NCBI GenBank assembly: GCA_036826635.1
Contig: DAISVY010000005.1
Coordinates: 172,000-235,999, forward strand
Reading direction: 5' to 3'
DNA length: 64,000 nt
Source: DAISVY01 sp036826635
GTDB taxonomy: Bacteria > Zixibacteria > MSB-5A5 > GN15 > FEB-12
Position numbers and translations under genes: made by a program. Below are positions 50,284 to 60,600 of the stretch, piece by piece (position 1 is the first letter of the stretch; each line of letters starts with the position of its first letter). The notes under the pieces are model-generated. The model worked only from the letters and a program-made list of their open reading frames with translations, had not been told where the DNA came from and did not search any database.

Positions 50284-50627
50284 TTTTGAGCCGCTCCTTG
50301 CTCGATGTCCTGCCTGGTTCGTTGTATGGTCAGCATTTTAGTTAATCCGAGAGTGTCGAGAATGACCAGAACAGCCTCGGATGGCTGTACGAGGGTTATC
50401 TCGCCTTCAAGGGACCGGGCGGCCTCGACACTGCTGATGATTGCCCCTACTCCTGATGAAGAAAGAAGTTCACAGTCTTTCATATCAAGGATGATCTGCA
50501 AGCGGTTATTGTCGATGGCTGCCATCAGTTGATCGAGAAGGACGGGAGCATTACTGTTATCCAGGTGCGTACCGATAGAGATTACGAGTTCTCCCGATTC
50601 TAACGCTTTTGCGGGAAATTCAGTCAT
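50280..50627 (-). CDS. STAS domain anti-sigma factor antagonist (RsbV-like)
   Basis: The protein has 115 residues: GELVISIGTHLDNSNAPVLL, then DMKDCELLSSSGVGAIISSV. The Ser in the LSSSGVG motif is the site phosphorylated by RsbW-type kinases and dephosphorylated by SpoIIE-type phosphatases. Both partners are encoded directly upstream, so it is the switch protein of a partner-switching module. Overlaps on both sides are ATGA-type. Confidence 0.92.
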   Translation of the reverse strand: MTEFPAKALESGELVISIGTHLDNSNAPVLLDQLMAAIDNNRLQIILDMKDCELLSSSGVGAIISSVEAARSLEGEITLVQPSEAVLVILDTLGLTKMLTIQRTRQDIEQGAAQK

Positions 50628-51067
50628 GATTTTGTTTCCTTTATGAAATCTATTGTTAGTACGTTTACTCCCATGTCGGTATAGCGGTATGTCAATGTCG
50701 ATGCGGTCGTATGCACATATTTGAGGCCGTATCCGCGTTTGGGAAAAGGTCGGGGAATATCGGCAGGACCGGCCTGTTCCGCCGCCGTCGCCGTGTTGAA
50801 GCGGACACCACCACTCGAAAACGTAAATTCCATTACGTCGTCTCTCAACCGGCAGGTAACGTTAAAAGTATCACTTGGGGCCATCCCGCTGTGCTCGACG
50901 ATATTGGCGGAGATTTCATAGATTGCCGCGCGAATCGCTATACGCTGCGACGACGTGCAATTAACAGTTGCGAGAAATCCGTCGATTTCGCGGAGCAGTT
51001 TCTCGATACCGCTGTTCGTGTTGGGTATACTGCAGCACAAGGGAGTCGCGGTCGCATGATCAGACAT
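50624..51067 (-). CDS. RsbW-type serine kinase/anti-sigma factor
   Basis: The protein has 147 residues and a HATPase_c_2 fold: AIYEISANIVEHSGMAPSD (N-box Asn), a DDVMEFTFSSGG segment and a KRGYGLKYVHTTASTLTYRY G-box. It should phosphorylate the STAS protein and hold a sigma factor or another target. No sigma factor gene is present in the window, so the output may be different. The N-terminus contains TPLCCSIPNTNSGIEK. Confidence 0.9.
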   Translation of the reverse strand: MSDHATATPLCCSIPNTNSGIEKLLREIDGFLATVNCTSSQRIAIRAAIYEISANIVEHSGMAPSDTFNVTCRLRDDVMEFTFSSGGVRFNTATAAEQAGPADIPRPFPKRGYGLKYVHTTASTLTYRYTDMGVNVLTIDFIKETKS

Positions 51068-52688
51068 AGTCCTGGACTCCGCTTACGGTTAAGGCGACAT
51101 CTTCTTGCATTACCGGGGCATGTTCGATTGTCTGGATGCTTGACGTCCATCTAAGTACCAATAACGTGATGTCGTCGTATTGCTCGGTATCACCGACGAA
51201 ACGCGAGTGCTCCTGGAGGACTTTGGTTACCAGGTTCTTGGGTGTATCCTGTCTGTAGTGTGCGAGTAGCTGTAAGAACCGATCGGTGCCGAATTCTTCA
51301 TTTTGTCCATTACGCGCTTCATTGATGCCATCCGTGTACTGGACCAACAAGTCATCGGTTTGCAACTGCAAGGTGTCCAGTTGTAGTTGTTCGTTGAACT
51401 TCTGTTGAGAATAGACGCCAAGCGGCAGGCCGCTTGTCTTGATTAGTTGAGGTTGCTTTTCATCGGATGGAATTCGAATGAGCGGATTGTGACCTGCCGA
51501 TGCAAACCTTATGGTTGCGGTGTTTATGTCAAGAATCGCATAAAACATCGTGACGAATGTGCCTCGCTTGATCTGTCCACGCAGTTCGTCATTGAGATAG
51601 ATTAACAATTGTCCGGGATCTTCAACCCTGCGGCCCGCTTTACGGATCGCCTCACGGGTGAGTAACATGACCAGCATGCCGGGAAGAGATTTACCGGCGA
51701 CATCGGCAACCAGGAAAGCGAGACGGTCGGCGCCAATATGAATGAAGTCATAGTAGTCGCCACCGGTCTGACGAGCGGAACAATAAGCCCCGGCAAAGGA
51801 ATAGTTCGGTGAATTCGGCCACACCTCGGGCAAAATGCTCGCCTGTAATTCCCGGGCAAAATCGAGTTCTCGGGACATCTGTTCGTGCTGCAGGCGCGTT
51901 CGCTGGGCGGCGGTGAGTTGTTGATCCATCACTTCGAGAGAGGCGGCCAGATAACCGAGTTCGTCATGCCTTTTGTGCGGTATCAGGAGAGTTTTATCTG
52001 ACTCCGTGTGGTGACGAACGGCGTCCGTGATAGTTTTGATCGCCCGCAGCGAATGCCTGGTAAGCAACACCTGAAGGGTAAGCCCCACCGACATGATAGC
52101 GAAGATAATGGCCCCGATAGTACGAATCGATTCCATCCGCGCCTGACGGATGATATCGGTCGAGGCCGCAATGGTCACGGCCCCTGCGGTCATTCCGTCC
52201 TTCTCTATGGCGATGCGCACGAACATGGTATCGTCGTGAATCATGTGCATGTCGGCGGTATGCGATCTCGAATGGCCCGCTGCCACGGAACTGAAATTGG
52301 AGGCGGTTGCGCCACTGACCACCTTACGGATATCGGTGTGCGCGATATAAAAGCCGTTGGTATCGCTGACGCCGACCCAGAATATCGAGGTATTGTCTTG
52401 TTTCAGGTTCTGGCAAATGTCGGTCAGCAAAGCACCATCGGGCACATCTGTTCCCAGGATTAACCGCGATGACAGGTCGGCCGCGGTACGACCTTGGATC
52501 AGCAATGATGTTATGAACGTGCCTTTAATTGTTTCCGTGTGTTGATTTGTAAGCACTGCCCCGGTTATAGTCATCGATACGAAAAGCACCACCCCCACTA
52601 CAAGCGAGAGTCTGTGCTGTACCGATTTATGGTAATCTTTCCGATCCGGCCAAATCGATCCGGCCGTAATAGTATCGTGTTCGTTCAT
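51060..52688 (-). CDS. Membrane SpoIIE/RsbU-type PP2C phosphatase with extracytoplasmic sensor and HAMP
   Basis: The protein has 542 residues. Membrane helices lie near 28-48 and 185-205 and enclose a periplasmic sensor of about 135 residues. A HAMP segment (RAIKTITDAVRHHTESD) and linker helix follow, then the PP2C core from RELDFARELQASILPE: GGDYYDFIHIG, VADVAGKSLPGMLVMLL, FYAILDINTATIRFASAGHN and DTEQYDDITLLVLRW supply the metal-binding Asp residues. It should dephosphorylate the STAS antagonist in response to an envelope signal. The 7-base overlap with the kinase gene implies coupling. Confidence 0.93.
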   Translation of the reverse strand: MNEHDTITAGSIWPDRKDYHKSVQHRLSLVVGVVLFVSMTITGAVLTNQHTETIKGTFITSLLIQGRTAADLSSRLILGTDVPDGALLTDICQNLKQDNTSIFWVGVSDTNGFYIAHTDIRKVVSGATASNFSSVAAGHSRSHTADMHMIHDDTMFVRIAIEKDGMTAGAVTIAASTDIIRQARMESIRTIGAIIFAIMSVGLTLQVLLTRHSLRAIKTITDAVRHHTESDKTLLIPHKRHDELGYLAASLEVMDQQLTAAQRTRLQHEQMSRELDFARELQASILPEVWPNSPNYSFAGAYCSARQTGGDYYDFIHIGADRLAFLVADVAGKSLPGMLVMLLTREAIRKAGRRVEDPGQLLIYLNDELRGQIKRGTFVTMFYAILDINTATIRFASAGHNPLIRIPSDEKQPQLIKTSGLPLGVYSQQKFNEQLQLDTLQLQTDDLLVQYTDGINEARNGQNEEFGTDRFLQLLAHYRQDTPKNLVTKVLQEHSRFVGDTEQYDDITLLVLRWTSSIQTIEHAPVMQEDVALTVSGVQDYV

Positions 52689-54697
52689 TTGTCCATTCTC
52701 TGACGTCGTTTAAATTCAGTCTCAGCCCGCTGCAGGTAAGTCCGTATTTCATTGCTGTCCGGGGTATAGATAAGCGCCGTTCTCCAGGCAGTCACGGCCG
52801 AATCGAGATTGTTCCTGCCGTAGGCCTCGATGCCGATGAACTTGTTTGCCTCGCTCAGTCGTTTGCGGACGTCTTTGAAGTTCGGCGCCAGTCGTTCAAT
52901 GCTTTCCCAGAGAAGAATCGCGTTGTGCAGATTTCCGATGCTGAACATCCGTGCCGCCTCTTCATACAGGTTGAGAGCGTTGCGTTCTTCTTCTTCACTC
53001 AGGGATTGAGTTTCGGGTGGATCGAGACCGGCTTGCTTTATTTTGACTGATTCCGCCATTCGTCGGGCTTCCTGCAGCCGTTCGGTCATATCCTGTATCC
53101 AGTCCTGATCGGGGAACAGTATCTTGGCTGAGTCGAGTAACGTTTGAGCTGTTTGCAGTGAGCCGTCGGAAAGAGCATTTTCACATCTTGATTGCATTTC
53201 CAGAATTCGTATCCGGTTATATCTGTCCTTCAGTGATTGGTTGGCCGAGTCCAGTGATTCTGCCTTGCCGAGGGATATCAGAGCGGCCGAGTACTCACCG
53301 ATCTCGACTAACGAATCGACGGCTCTCAAGGTCTCTATTATGAGATTGTTGCGTGACGCTGATTCGGTAATCTCTTTCTCCGCCAGTTGCTGCCACAACA
53401 GAGCTTCTTTGTGTTGCGAAGAGTCAGTGAGAATGATCCGGGCATAGTATCCGGCAGACTGCCAGTCTTCGGCACTCAGTGCCTGACGGGTGGAGTCTTC
53501 CAGGGCCATCAGGCGGGTCAGCCGTGTCTGTTTCGCAATGCCGGCCAGAATGTCACGGTGTTTTGTGGCAATCGCTGTTGTGTCTTCACCCATCACCGTG
53601 CTCAGGAAGAGAGCTCTGTCCAGACAATTGTCAGCCAATTGCAGGTCGTTTTCCCTGGCCGCTGATTCGGCAACGGCCGTCAGTGAATCAATCGAATGCT
53701 TATATTTCGCGGCCAGACGTTCCTCGCTGAGTTGTGCCACGGCCTGTGCCTTGAGGTATTGCTGTTGCAGAATTCTCTCTGTTTTTGTCGGCCCGAACGA
53801 GATCGACATATTAAGAAGATGCAGCATGTCATAATCCTGGTCGAGGACGGCATAGTCAAACGAGATTCCGTACCAGTTCAAACCTATCCCCGTTGACAGG
53901 TGACCGTCGCGATATCCCCCTCGGATAGCCAACCGTGACGCTAATGTCACTTCAAGCCCGCATCTAAAGGTAGGGTCGAGGTGGCTGACCTTGATGACGG
54001 CCATCGAAAGGGCAGCGCTGATATCCTGTTGCTTCCAGGGTGTAATCAGCCCCGTTGTGGCGGTTTCCAGCGAGAGGGGGAATGATACTCGCTCGGAGAG
54101 GAATTTCTGACTCGGAGGGATTATATTGCGCCCCACGACGGCGAACGAAAACTGTGGCAATGCCGAAAGGGAGGTTGTGAAGCTTCGTTCCAGGGCAAGG
54201 TCAACGCCCGGTGATGATGTGCTTGAGTAGTTATAGATACTCTGGTGTTCCAAATGGAGGCTTGCCCCAACAGATGTATTTTTGACGTAGGTGCCGAATC
54301 CGAATCGGAAGCTCATGCGCGAATCATCGAAGTGTTCGGTAAGCTGATTGTTGATGTCGCGAGCTTCAATATCGTTTATACCGATTCGCGAAATGCCGAC
54401 GGCAAACGTACCGAAATGCAGAGTAGGGTGTACTCCTCCAAAAGATTGATACACGATCCCGGATTCGAACAATTTCGCATGAAAGCCGGTAACGCCCGAC
54501 CTGGGGACGGCTGATAATGCGGCCGGATTCCAGAAAACGGCATCCAGGTCCGAAGGAGTTGCAATGGCCGCGCCACCCAGTGCCAGGTCTCTTGCTCCAA
54601 CGCCGAAATCGAATGGCGATTCGGTTCCCGTTTGATCACTTGCCAGGGCGACAGAACACACAACCAGGATAAGTATGGTAAAAGAAAGTGTCTTCAT
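52685..54697 (-). CDS. PorV/PorQ-like outer-membrane barrel fused to TPR region
   Basis: The protein has 670 residues. A signal peptide (MKTLSFTILILVVCSVALAS) is followed by about 290 residues of PorV/PorQ-type barrel, with FDFGVGARDLALGGAAIATP and DLDAVFWNPAALSAVPRSGV as the family opening. The rest is helical with TPR-like units (NLHNAILLWESIERLAPNFK; NNLDSAVTAWRTALIYTPDS). PorV-type proteins shuttle T9SS cargo to the cell surface in Bacteroidetes. The next gene encodes a giant protein with a FlgD-like C-terminus, a plausible cargo. The fusion to TPRs is notable. Confidence 0.85.
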   Translation of the reverse strand: MKTLSFTILILVVCSVALASDQTGTESPFDFGVGARDLALGGAAIATPSDLDAVFWNPAALSAVPRSGVTGFHAKLFESGIVYQSFGGVHPTLHFGTFAVGISRIGINDIEARDINNQLTEHFDDSRMSFRFGFGTYVKNTSVGASLHLEHQSIYNYSSTSSPGVDLALERSFTTSLSALPQFSFAVVGRNIIPPSQKFLSERVSFPLSLETATTGLITPWKQQDISAALSMAVIKVSHLDPTFRCGLEVTLASRLAIRGGYRDGHLSTGIGLNWYGISFDYAVLDQDYDMLHLLNMSISFGPTKTERILQQQYLKAQAVAQLSEERLAAKYKHSIDSLTAVAESAARENDLQLADNCLDRALFLSTVMGEDTTAIATKHRDILAGIAKQTRLTRLMALEDSTRQALSAEDWQSAGYYARIILTDSSQHKEALLWQQLAEKEITESASRNNLIIETLRAVDSLVEIGEYSAALISLGKAESLDSANQSLKDRYNRIRILEMQSRCENALSDGSLQTAQTLLDSAKILFPDQDWIQDMTERLQEARRMAESVKIKQAGLDPPETQSLSEEEERNALNLYEEAARMFSIGNLHNAILLWESIERLAPNFKDVRKRLSEANKFIGIEAYGRNNLDSAVTAWRTALIYTPDSNEIRTYLQRAETEFKRRQRMDK

Positions 54698-57600
54698 CGC
54701 AGCACCGTGACCTTTCTGTGCGTTCTTTCCGTACGGCCCGAGTCATAGGTAACAGTGATTTGACATAGATACGTTCCGGAGGCGACCGTTCTGCCCGATT
54801 CGTTTTTGCCATCCCATGTATCGGTCGAATTCGGACCGGCGGGACGCTGTGCATCGTTGACGATGGTGCTGACACGGTTTCCCATAATAGTGAAGATTTC
54901 GATTGTGACCCGGCCCGGTTCCGATAGGTGGAAAGCAAAGGTCGTCGCACCTTCATTCGGCTCGAATGGATTCGGGTAGTTCGAGGCCGTTCCTGCCAGT
55001 CCGCCAAGCCCCAGGGTAGATTCCGCAACCGTGATTTTTACAACTTCGGAAGCAACGGTTCCCGAATCATCCGTGGCGTTTATCTGTATCGTGTAAACGC
55101 CCGCCTGTGTATATAACGGTACCCATGTGAACGAAGCCGAACCGTTTCCACTGTCGACAAACGCGGCATCCGAGGGAATCGGATCGAGTGAAATAGTCGG
55201 AACACTTTCGGCGTCAGATGCCGAGACCAGTATGGAAAGTGAATCACCTTCAACCAGAGAAAAGTTGCCCACCGAATCAAGCACCGGAGATTGGTTGCCT
55301 GCTTCGTTTACGGTGATAGCGACAATATCGCTGTCGACGGCTGCCGAGTCGTCAGCAGCATAGAACGTAACCGAATATGTACCGCTCTGAGTGTAGGATG
55401 GTATCCAGTAGAATGTGCCTGTGCCGTTGCCGTTATTGGTGAGGTTGGAGCCGGTAGCCAGCGTCGAAGTCGACAATATCGGAGGAGATCCATCGGCATC
55501 GGTGGCCACCACCGTAAACGATATCGGCTGTCCCTCGGTGGTTCTTTGGGTACCAATCGGCACCAGCACCGGCAGTTGATTGCCGGCGTCAATGACGGTG
55601 ATCTGCACCAACTCGGAGTCACTTAATACACCGTCCGAGGCTAAGAACAAGACATCGTAGTTTCCGGATTGAAGATATGACGGATTCCATACAAAGTTGG
55701 CCGTACCGTCCCCGTTGTTGGTGAGGGTTGCGCCACTCGGTATCATACTGCCGTTAATCGCAGGTGTCGTACCATCCGGATCGGTTGCGTTCAGGACCAG
55801 GAAAAGGCTGTCGCCTTCGGTGATGGTCTGATTGTCAACAGGGGACAGGATCGGGCACTGATTCCCGGCATCGCTGATCGATATCTGTATCGTTTCCGAA
55901 TCGGCAAGAATACCATCGGAGGCAACGAACGTAATTGAATAAACGCCATACTGTGAGAAGTCAGGTGTCCATATAAACATACCGCGGCCATCGCCATTGT
56001 CGGTAAAATCAGCTCCTGTTGGAAGAGGAGAAGCGCTCAATGCCGGAATTGTACTGTCCGGGTCAGTGGCCAGGACATCGAATAAAAGCGTATCACCTTC
56101 GGCTACCGACCGGGGACCGATTTCAGCCAATACCGGTGGTTGGTTGCCGCTCTCGAATACGGTAATGCTGACACTTCCGGAGTCAGCCAGGTCACCATCC
56201 GTGGCGATAACAGCGATGTCGTATGTTCCTGACTGCGTAAAACCGGGTGTCCAGTCAAATACTGCCGTACCGTTACCGTTATCAATCAATGTCGCTCCCG
56301 GCGGAGGAGCGTTAGCGAAAATCGAAAGAACGGTATCGTCGGAATCCGTCGCCGTTATAGAAAAAGTCAATTGAGTACCTTCGGTGGTGTATTGTGAGTC
56401 GATCAACGCCAGCACCGGCTGTTGATTGCCGGCTTCCAGGACGGTGATTTGCACCACTTCCGTATCGCTCAGGATACCGTCGGTGGCGAAGAACGATACA
56501 TTGTATGATCCCGCCTGAACGAACGATGGGGTCCATGTAAATTCGGCACTTCCATCGCCGTTGTTTTGGAAATTGGCATCGACCGGTAACTCACCACTCA
56601 GAATGGCCGGGATAGTGCTGTCAGGATCCGTTGCCGTGATTGTGAAGGTTAGGATATTACCTTCTGTTGTGCTCTTGTCTCCGATAGTGGCGAGGACGGG
56701 TCGTTGATTGCCGGGGTCGTTGACGACGACCGTTACGTATTCGCTGTCGGATAATTCTCCGTCCGAAGCTATAAATGTGATGCCATAGATGCCGCTCTGC
56801 ACAAATGTCGGTGTCCAGTCAAAGTTGCCCACACCATTGCTGCTATCCGTAAATGATGCCCCGCTCGGAATATCGATGGCCGACAATGTTGGAATCGTTT
56901 CATCAGGGTCGGCGGCTGTGATGTTGAAGTTGAGGGTCACGCCTTCCTCTGTGCCTTTCGAGCCGATTGAAGACAGCACCGGGGGCTGGTTGCCGGCATC
57001 GTTGACCGTTAGTGCGATCTGTCTTGTGACCGTAGCAGCGGAATCGTCGGTAGCATGGAATGTAATCGGGTAGATTCCGGACTGCGTGTATGTGGGTGTC
57101 CAATCAAACGTGCCGGTACCATCTCCATGATCGATAAAGGAACTGCCGGTCGGGAGAGAGGAGGTGATCAATTCCGGAATGCTTTCGGCGTCCGTCGCAC
57201 TGATGGTGAAATACAGATTGCTGTTCTCGGTTATGGTCTGATCCTCGATTGGCGCCAGTACCGGGACTTGATTGCCGGCTTCGTTGACCGTGATGGTGAC
57301 GGTTTCGGAATCCGAAAGTTCCGAATCCGTTGCGATAAAAGAGATATTGTAAATACCGGCATCGACAAAACCTGGAGTCCAATCGAACGTACCGGTACCA
57401 TTTCCATTATCAATGAAGTCTGCACCGGCGGGGAGACCGTCGGTTGTGAAGGCCGGAGTGGTACCGTCCGGGTCGGTGGCCGACACGGCGAAAGTGAGTT
57501 GTATATTTTCTGTCGTTGACCTGGCACCGATTTCTGCCAGCACGGGTACCTGGTTGCCCGCTTCAAGTACCGTGATAGTCACGGTCTCGGAGTCAGCCAG

Positions 57601-60600
57601 AGCACCATCGGCAGCGATGAATGTCACTTCGTATTCTCCGCCGTCCGAATAGCCGGGGGTCCATTCAAACGTTGCCGTGCCGTTCCCGCTGTCTGCGAAA
57701 GTCGCTGTCGAAGGCAAGCTAATCGCCGTAAAAGCAGGTGTTGTGCCGTCGGGATCGGTTGCGTAGATATTGAAAGTCAGATTAACGTTTTCAGTCGTGC
57801 TTTTGTCGTTAATAGCCGTCAGTTCGGGTGATTGATTACCCGCCTCGACAACGGTTATCACGACCACTTCCGAGTCGGCAAGGGCACCGTCGGCGGCTAT
57901 GAAGGTCACGTTGTAGGTGCTGGCATCGGCAAAGCCGGGAGTCCAGTCGAAGTTGCCTGATCCGTTACCATTGTCTGCGAATGCCGCACCGGAAGGCAAC
58001 CCAACTGCACCGAGTGAGGGCGTTGTGCCATCGGGGTCCGAAGCGCTGATGCTGAAATTCAGGTTGGCGTTTTCCGTCGTGCCATGCGGACCTATTGCGG
58101 TCAGGATCGGCGGTTGGTTGCCGGCATCATTGACGGTAATGCTTGCTCCAGCCGTATCACTCAGCACACCATCGGTAGCGACGAAACTGACGTTATAGCT
58201 GCCGGACTGCGTATAGCCGGGAGTCCATTCGAAAGTACCGGTGCCGTCACCGTTGTCTGAGAAGGCTGCGCCGTCGGGCAGATCGATTGTGGAGATTGTC
58301 GGGAGAGTTTCATCCGGATCAGAAGCAATTACGGTAAACGTAAGATAGACATTCTCGGTGGTTGTCTGCACACTGATTGGGGTTATTTCCGGACGTTGGT
58401 TGCCAGCATCGAGAACTGTAACGTTGACCAGCTCACTGTCTTTCAGCACGCCGTCTGATGCAAAGAAAGTGATGACTACGTTCCCTGCATCGGAATAACT
58501 CGGCGTCCAGGAGAATGTTCCGGTACCATCACTGTTGTCGACAAAGTTCGCTGCCGAGGGCAAGTTACTTGCTGAAAGTACGGGTGTCGTACCGTCGGGG
58601 TCACTCGCCGAGATGTTGAATGTTAGCAAAACATTTTCTGTCGTGCTTGTATCACCAATCGAAACCAGTATGGGTGCCTGGTTACCGCTTTCGTATACGA
58701 TTACCACAACCGCTTCCGAATCGGCAAGAGAATCGTCTGATGCTATAAATGTCAGATTGTAGGTTCCGGCATCGGTGAAGCCGGGAGTCCAGTCGAAATT
58801 GCCGATACCGTTACCGTTGTCTGTGAAACCGGCGCCGGAAGGCAGCCCGACCACACTAAGCGACGGTGTCGTGCCATCCGGGTCCGTGGCGCTCACGCTG
58901 AAATTTAGATTGGTGTTCTCGGTCGTGCCGTGCGATCCAATCGAAGCCAGAACCGGTGGTTGATTGCCGGCTTCGTTGACGGTGATATCTGCATCGACGG
59001 TGTCACTTATCACACCGTCGGAGGCATAGAAACTGACGTTGTAATTTCCGGCTTGCGTGAAATCCGGTGTCCATTGAAAAGTTGCACTGCCGTCGCCGTG
59101 ATCGACAAATGTAGCCCCCGCAGGAGTACCGATAATCGATATTGCCGGAATGGTACTGTCAGGATCGGTGGCGAGTACGTCGAATGTCAGTTGAACGTTT
59201 TCGGTTGTCGTCTTGGTTGCAACGGGAGTCACTGCGGGTGGCTGATTACCGGCCTCGAATATCGTCACGGTGACAGTTTCGCTGTCGCTCAGGACGCCAT
59301 CAGAAGTGATAAACGTAACGGTTGTCGATCCGGCGTCCGTAAAGTTGGGTGTCCAATCGAACGTCCCGGTGCCGTTGCCGTGATCGATAAAGCTCGCGGC
59401 CGAAGGAAGGTTGATTGACACGAGAGAAGGTGTTGTTCCATCGGGATCACTCGCCGAGACACCAAATGTCAGATTGACATTTTCGGTAGTATTTCTGTCG
59501 CCTATCGCCGCTAACACCGGGGCTTGATTGCCGGCTTCGAAAACGGTGATCTCGACAAGTTCCGAATCGGACAGATAACCGTCAGTGCTAATAAAGTTGA
59601 CGTTGTAACTCCCGGCGTCGGTATAGTCCGGGATCCATTGGAAACTGCCCGTCCCGTTGCCGTTGTCTGTGAACGTCGCTCCGGTAGGAAGACCGGCGGC
59701 ACTCAGTGATGGCGTGGTGCTGTCGGGATCCGTGGCGCTCACGCTGAAATTGAGATTGATGTTTTCGGTCGTGCCGTGTGGCCCAATCGAAGCCAGGACC
59801 GGTGGCTGGTTGCCGGCTTCTATTACTGAAATGCTAATTTGTTCCGAGTCGACAGCCGTGGAATCATCGGTGGCATAGAAAGTAACGGGATACACCCCGG
59901 ACTGGGTATAGGTCGGTGTCCAGCTAAATGTGCCTGATCCGTTGCCGTGATCGACAAAGGAAGCCCCTGACAACAGGTCCGACACGGTTAACACCGGTGT
60001 GTCTTCCGGGTCAGTTGCTTCCACCTCAAATGAAAGTAACACGTTTTCGGTGGTTGATTGGTTACCTATGGATGATAACTCCGGCGGATGGTTCCCGGCA
60101 TCTGCAATAATGACATCGAAATATTCCGAGACAGTCTCCGACGAATCATCCGTAGCAATCGCCAATATGGAATACGTGCCGGACTGGACAAATGAAGGTG
60201 TCCAGGTCAGTACACCCTGACCATTACCGCTATCGACGAAACTTGCGCCGCTGGGAAGAGGACTTACGGAGAGTGTCGGATTACTTTCTCCGTCAATGGC
60301 GCTAATCGGTACCGTTATTTCGTTTCCCTCAATCCCATTCTGGTCATCTGTCGGGTACAGAAATGGCGCATCGTTTGTCAAAGGATCCAATACGAAAATA
60401 CGAAGGAGGAAGCTGTCGACTGCAGAGCTATTATCTGTTGCATAGAATGTTATGGGGTAGACTCCGGGAGGAGTGACGGTAAGAAACGACCAGGTTAAAT
60501 CACCTCTGTTGGTGTACGGGAGCGCGAGAAAAGTCGCCCCGGTCGGAAGTTGTGATGATGAGATGGTTGTTGCCGATTCAGGATCGGAAGCAGTTATTGT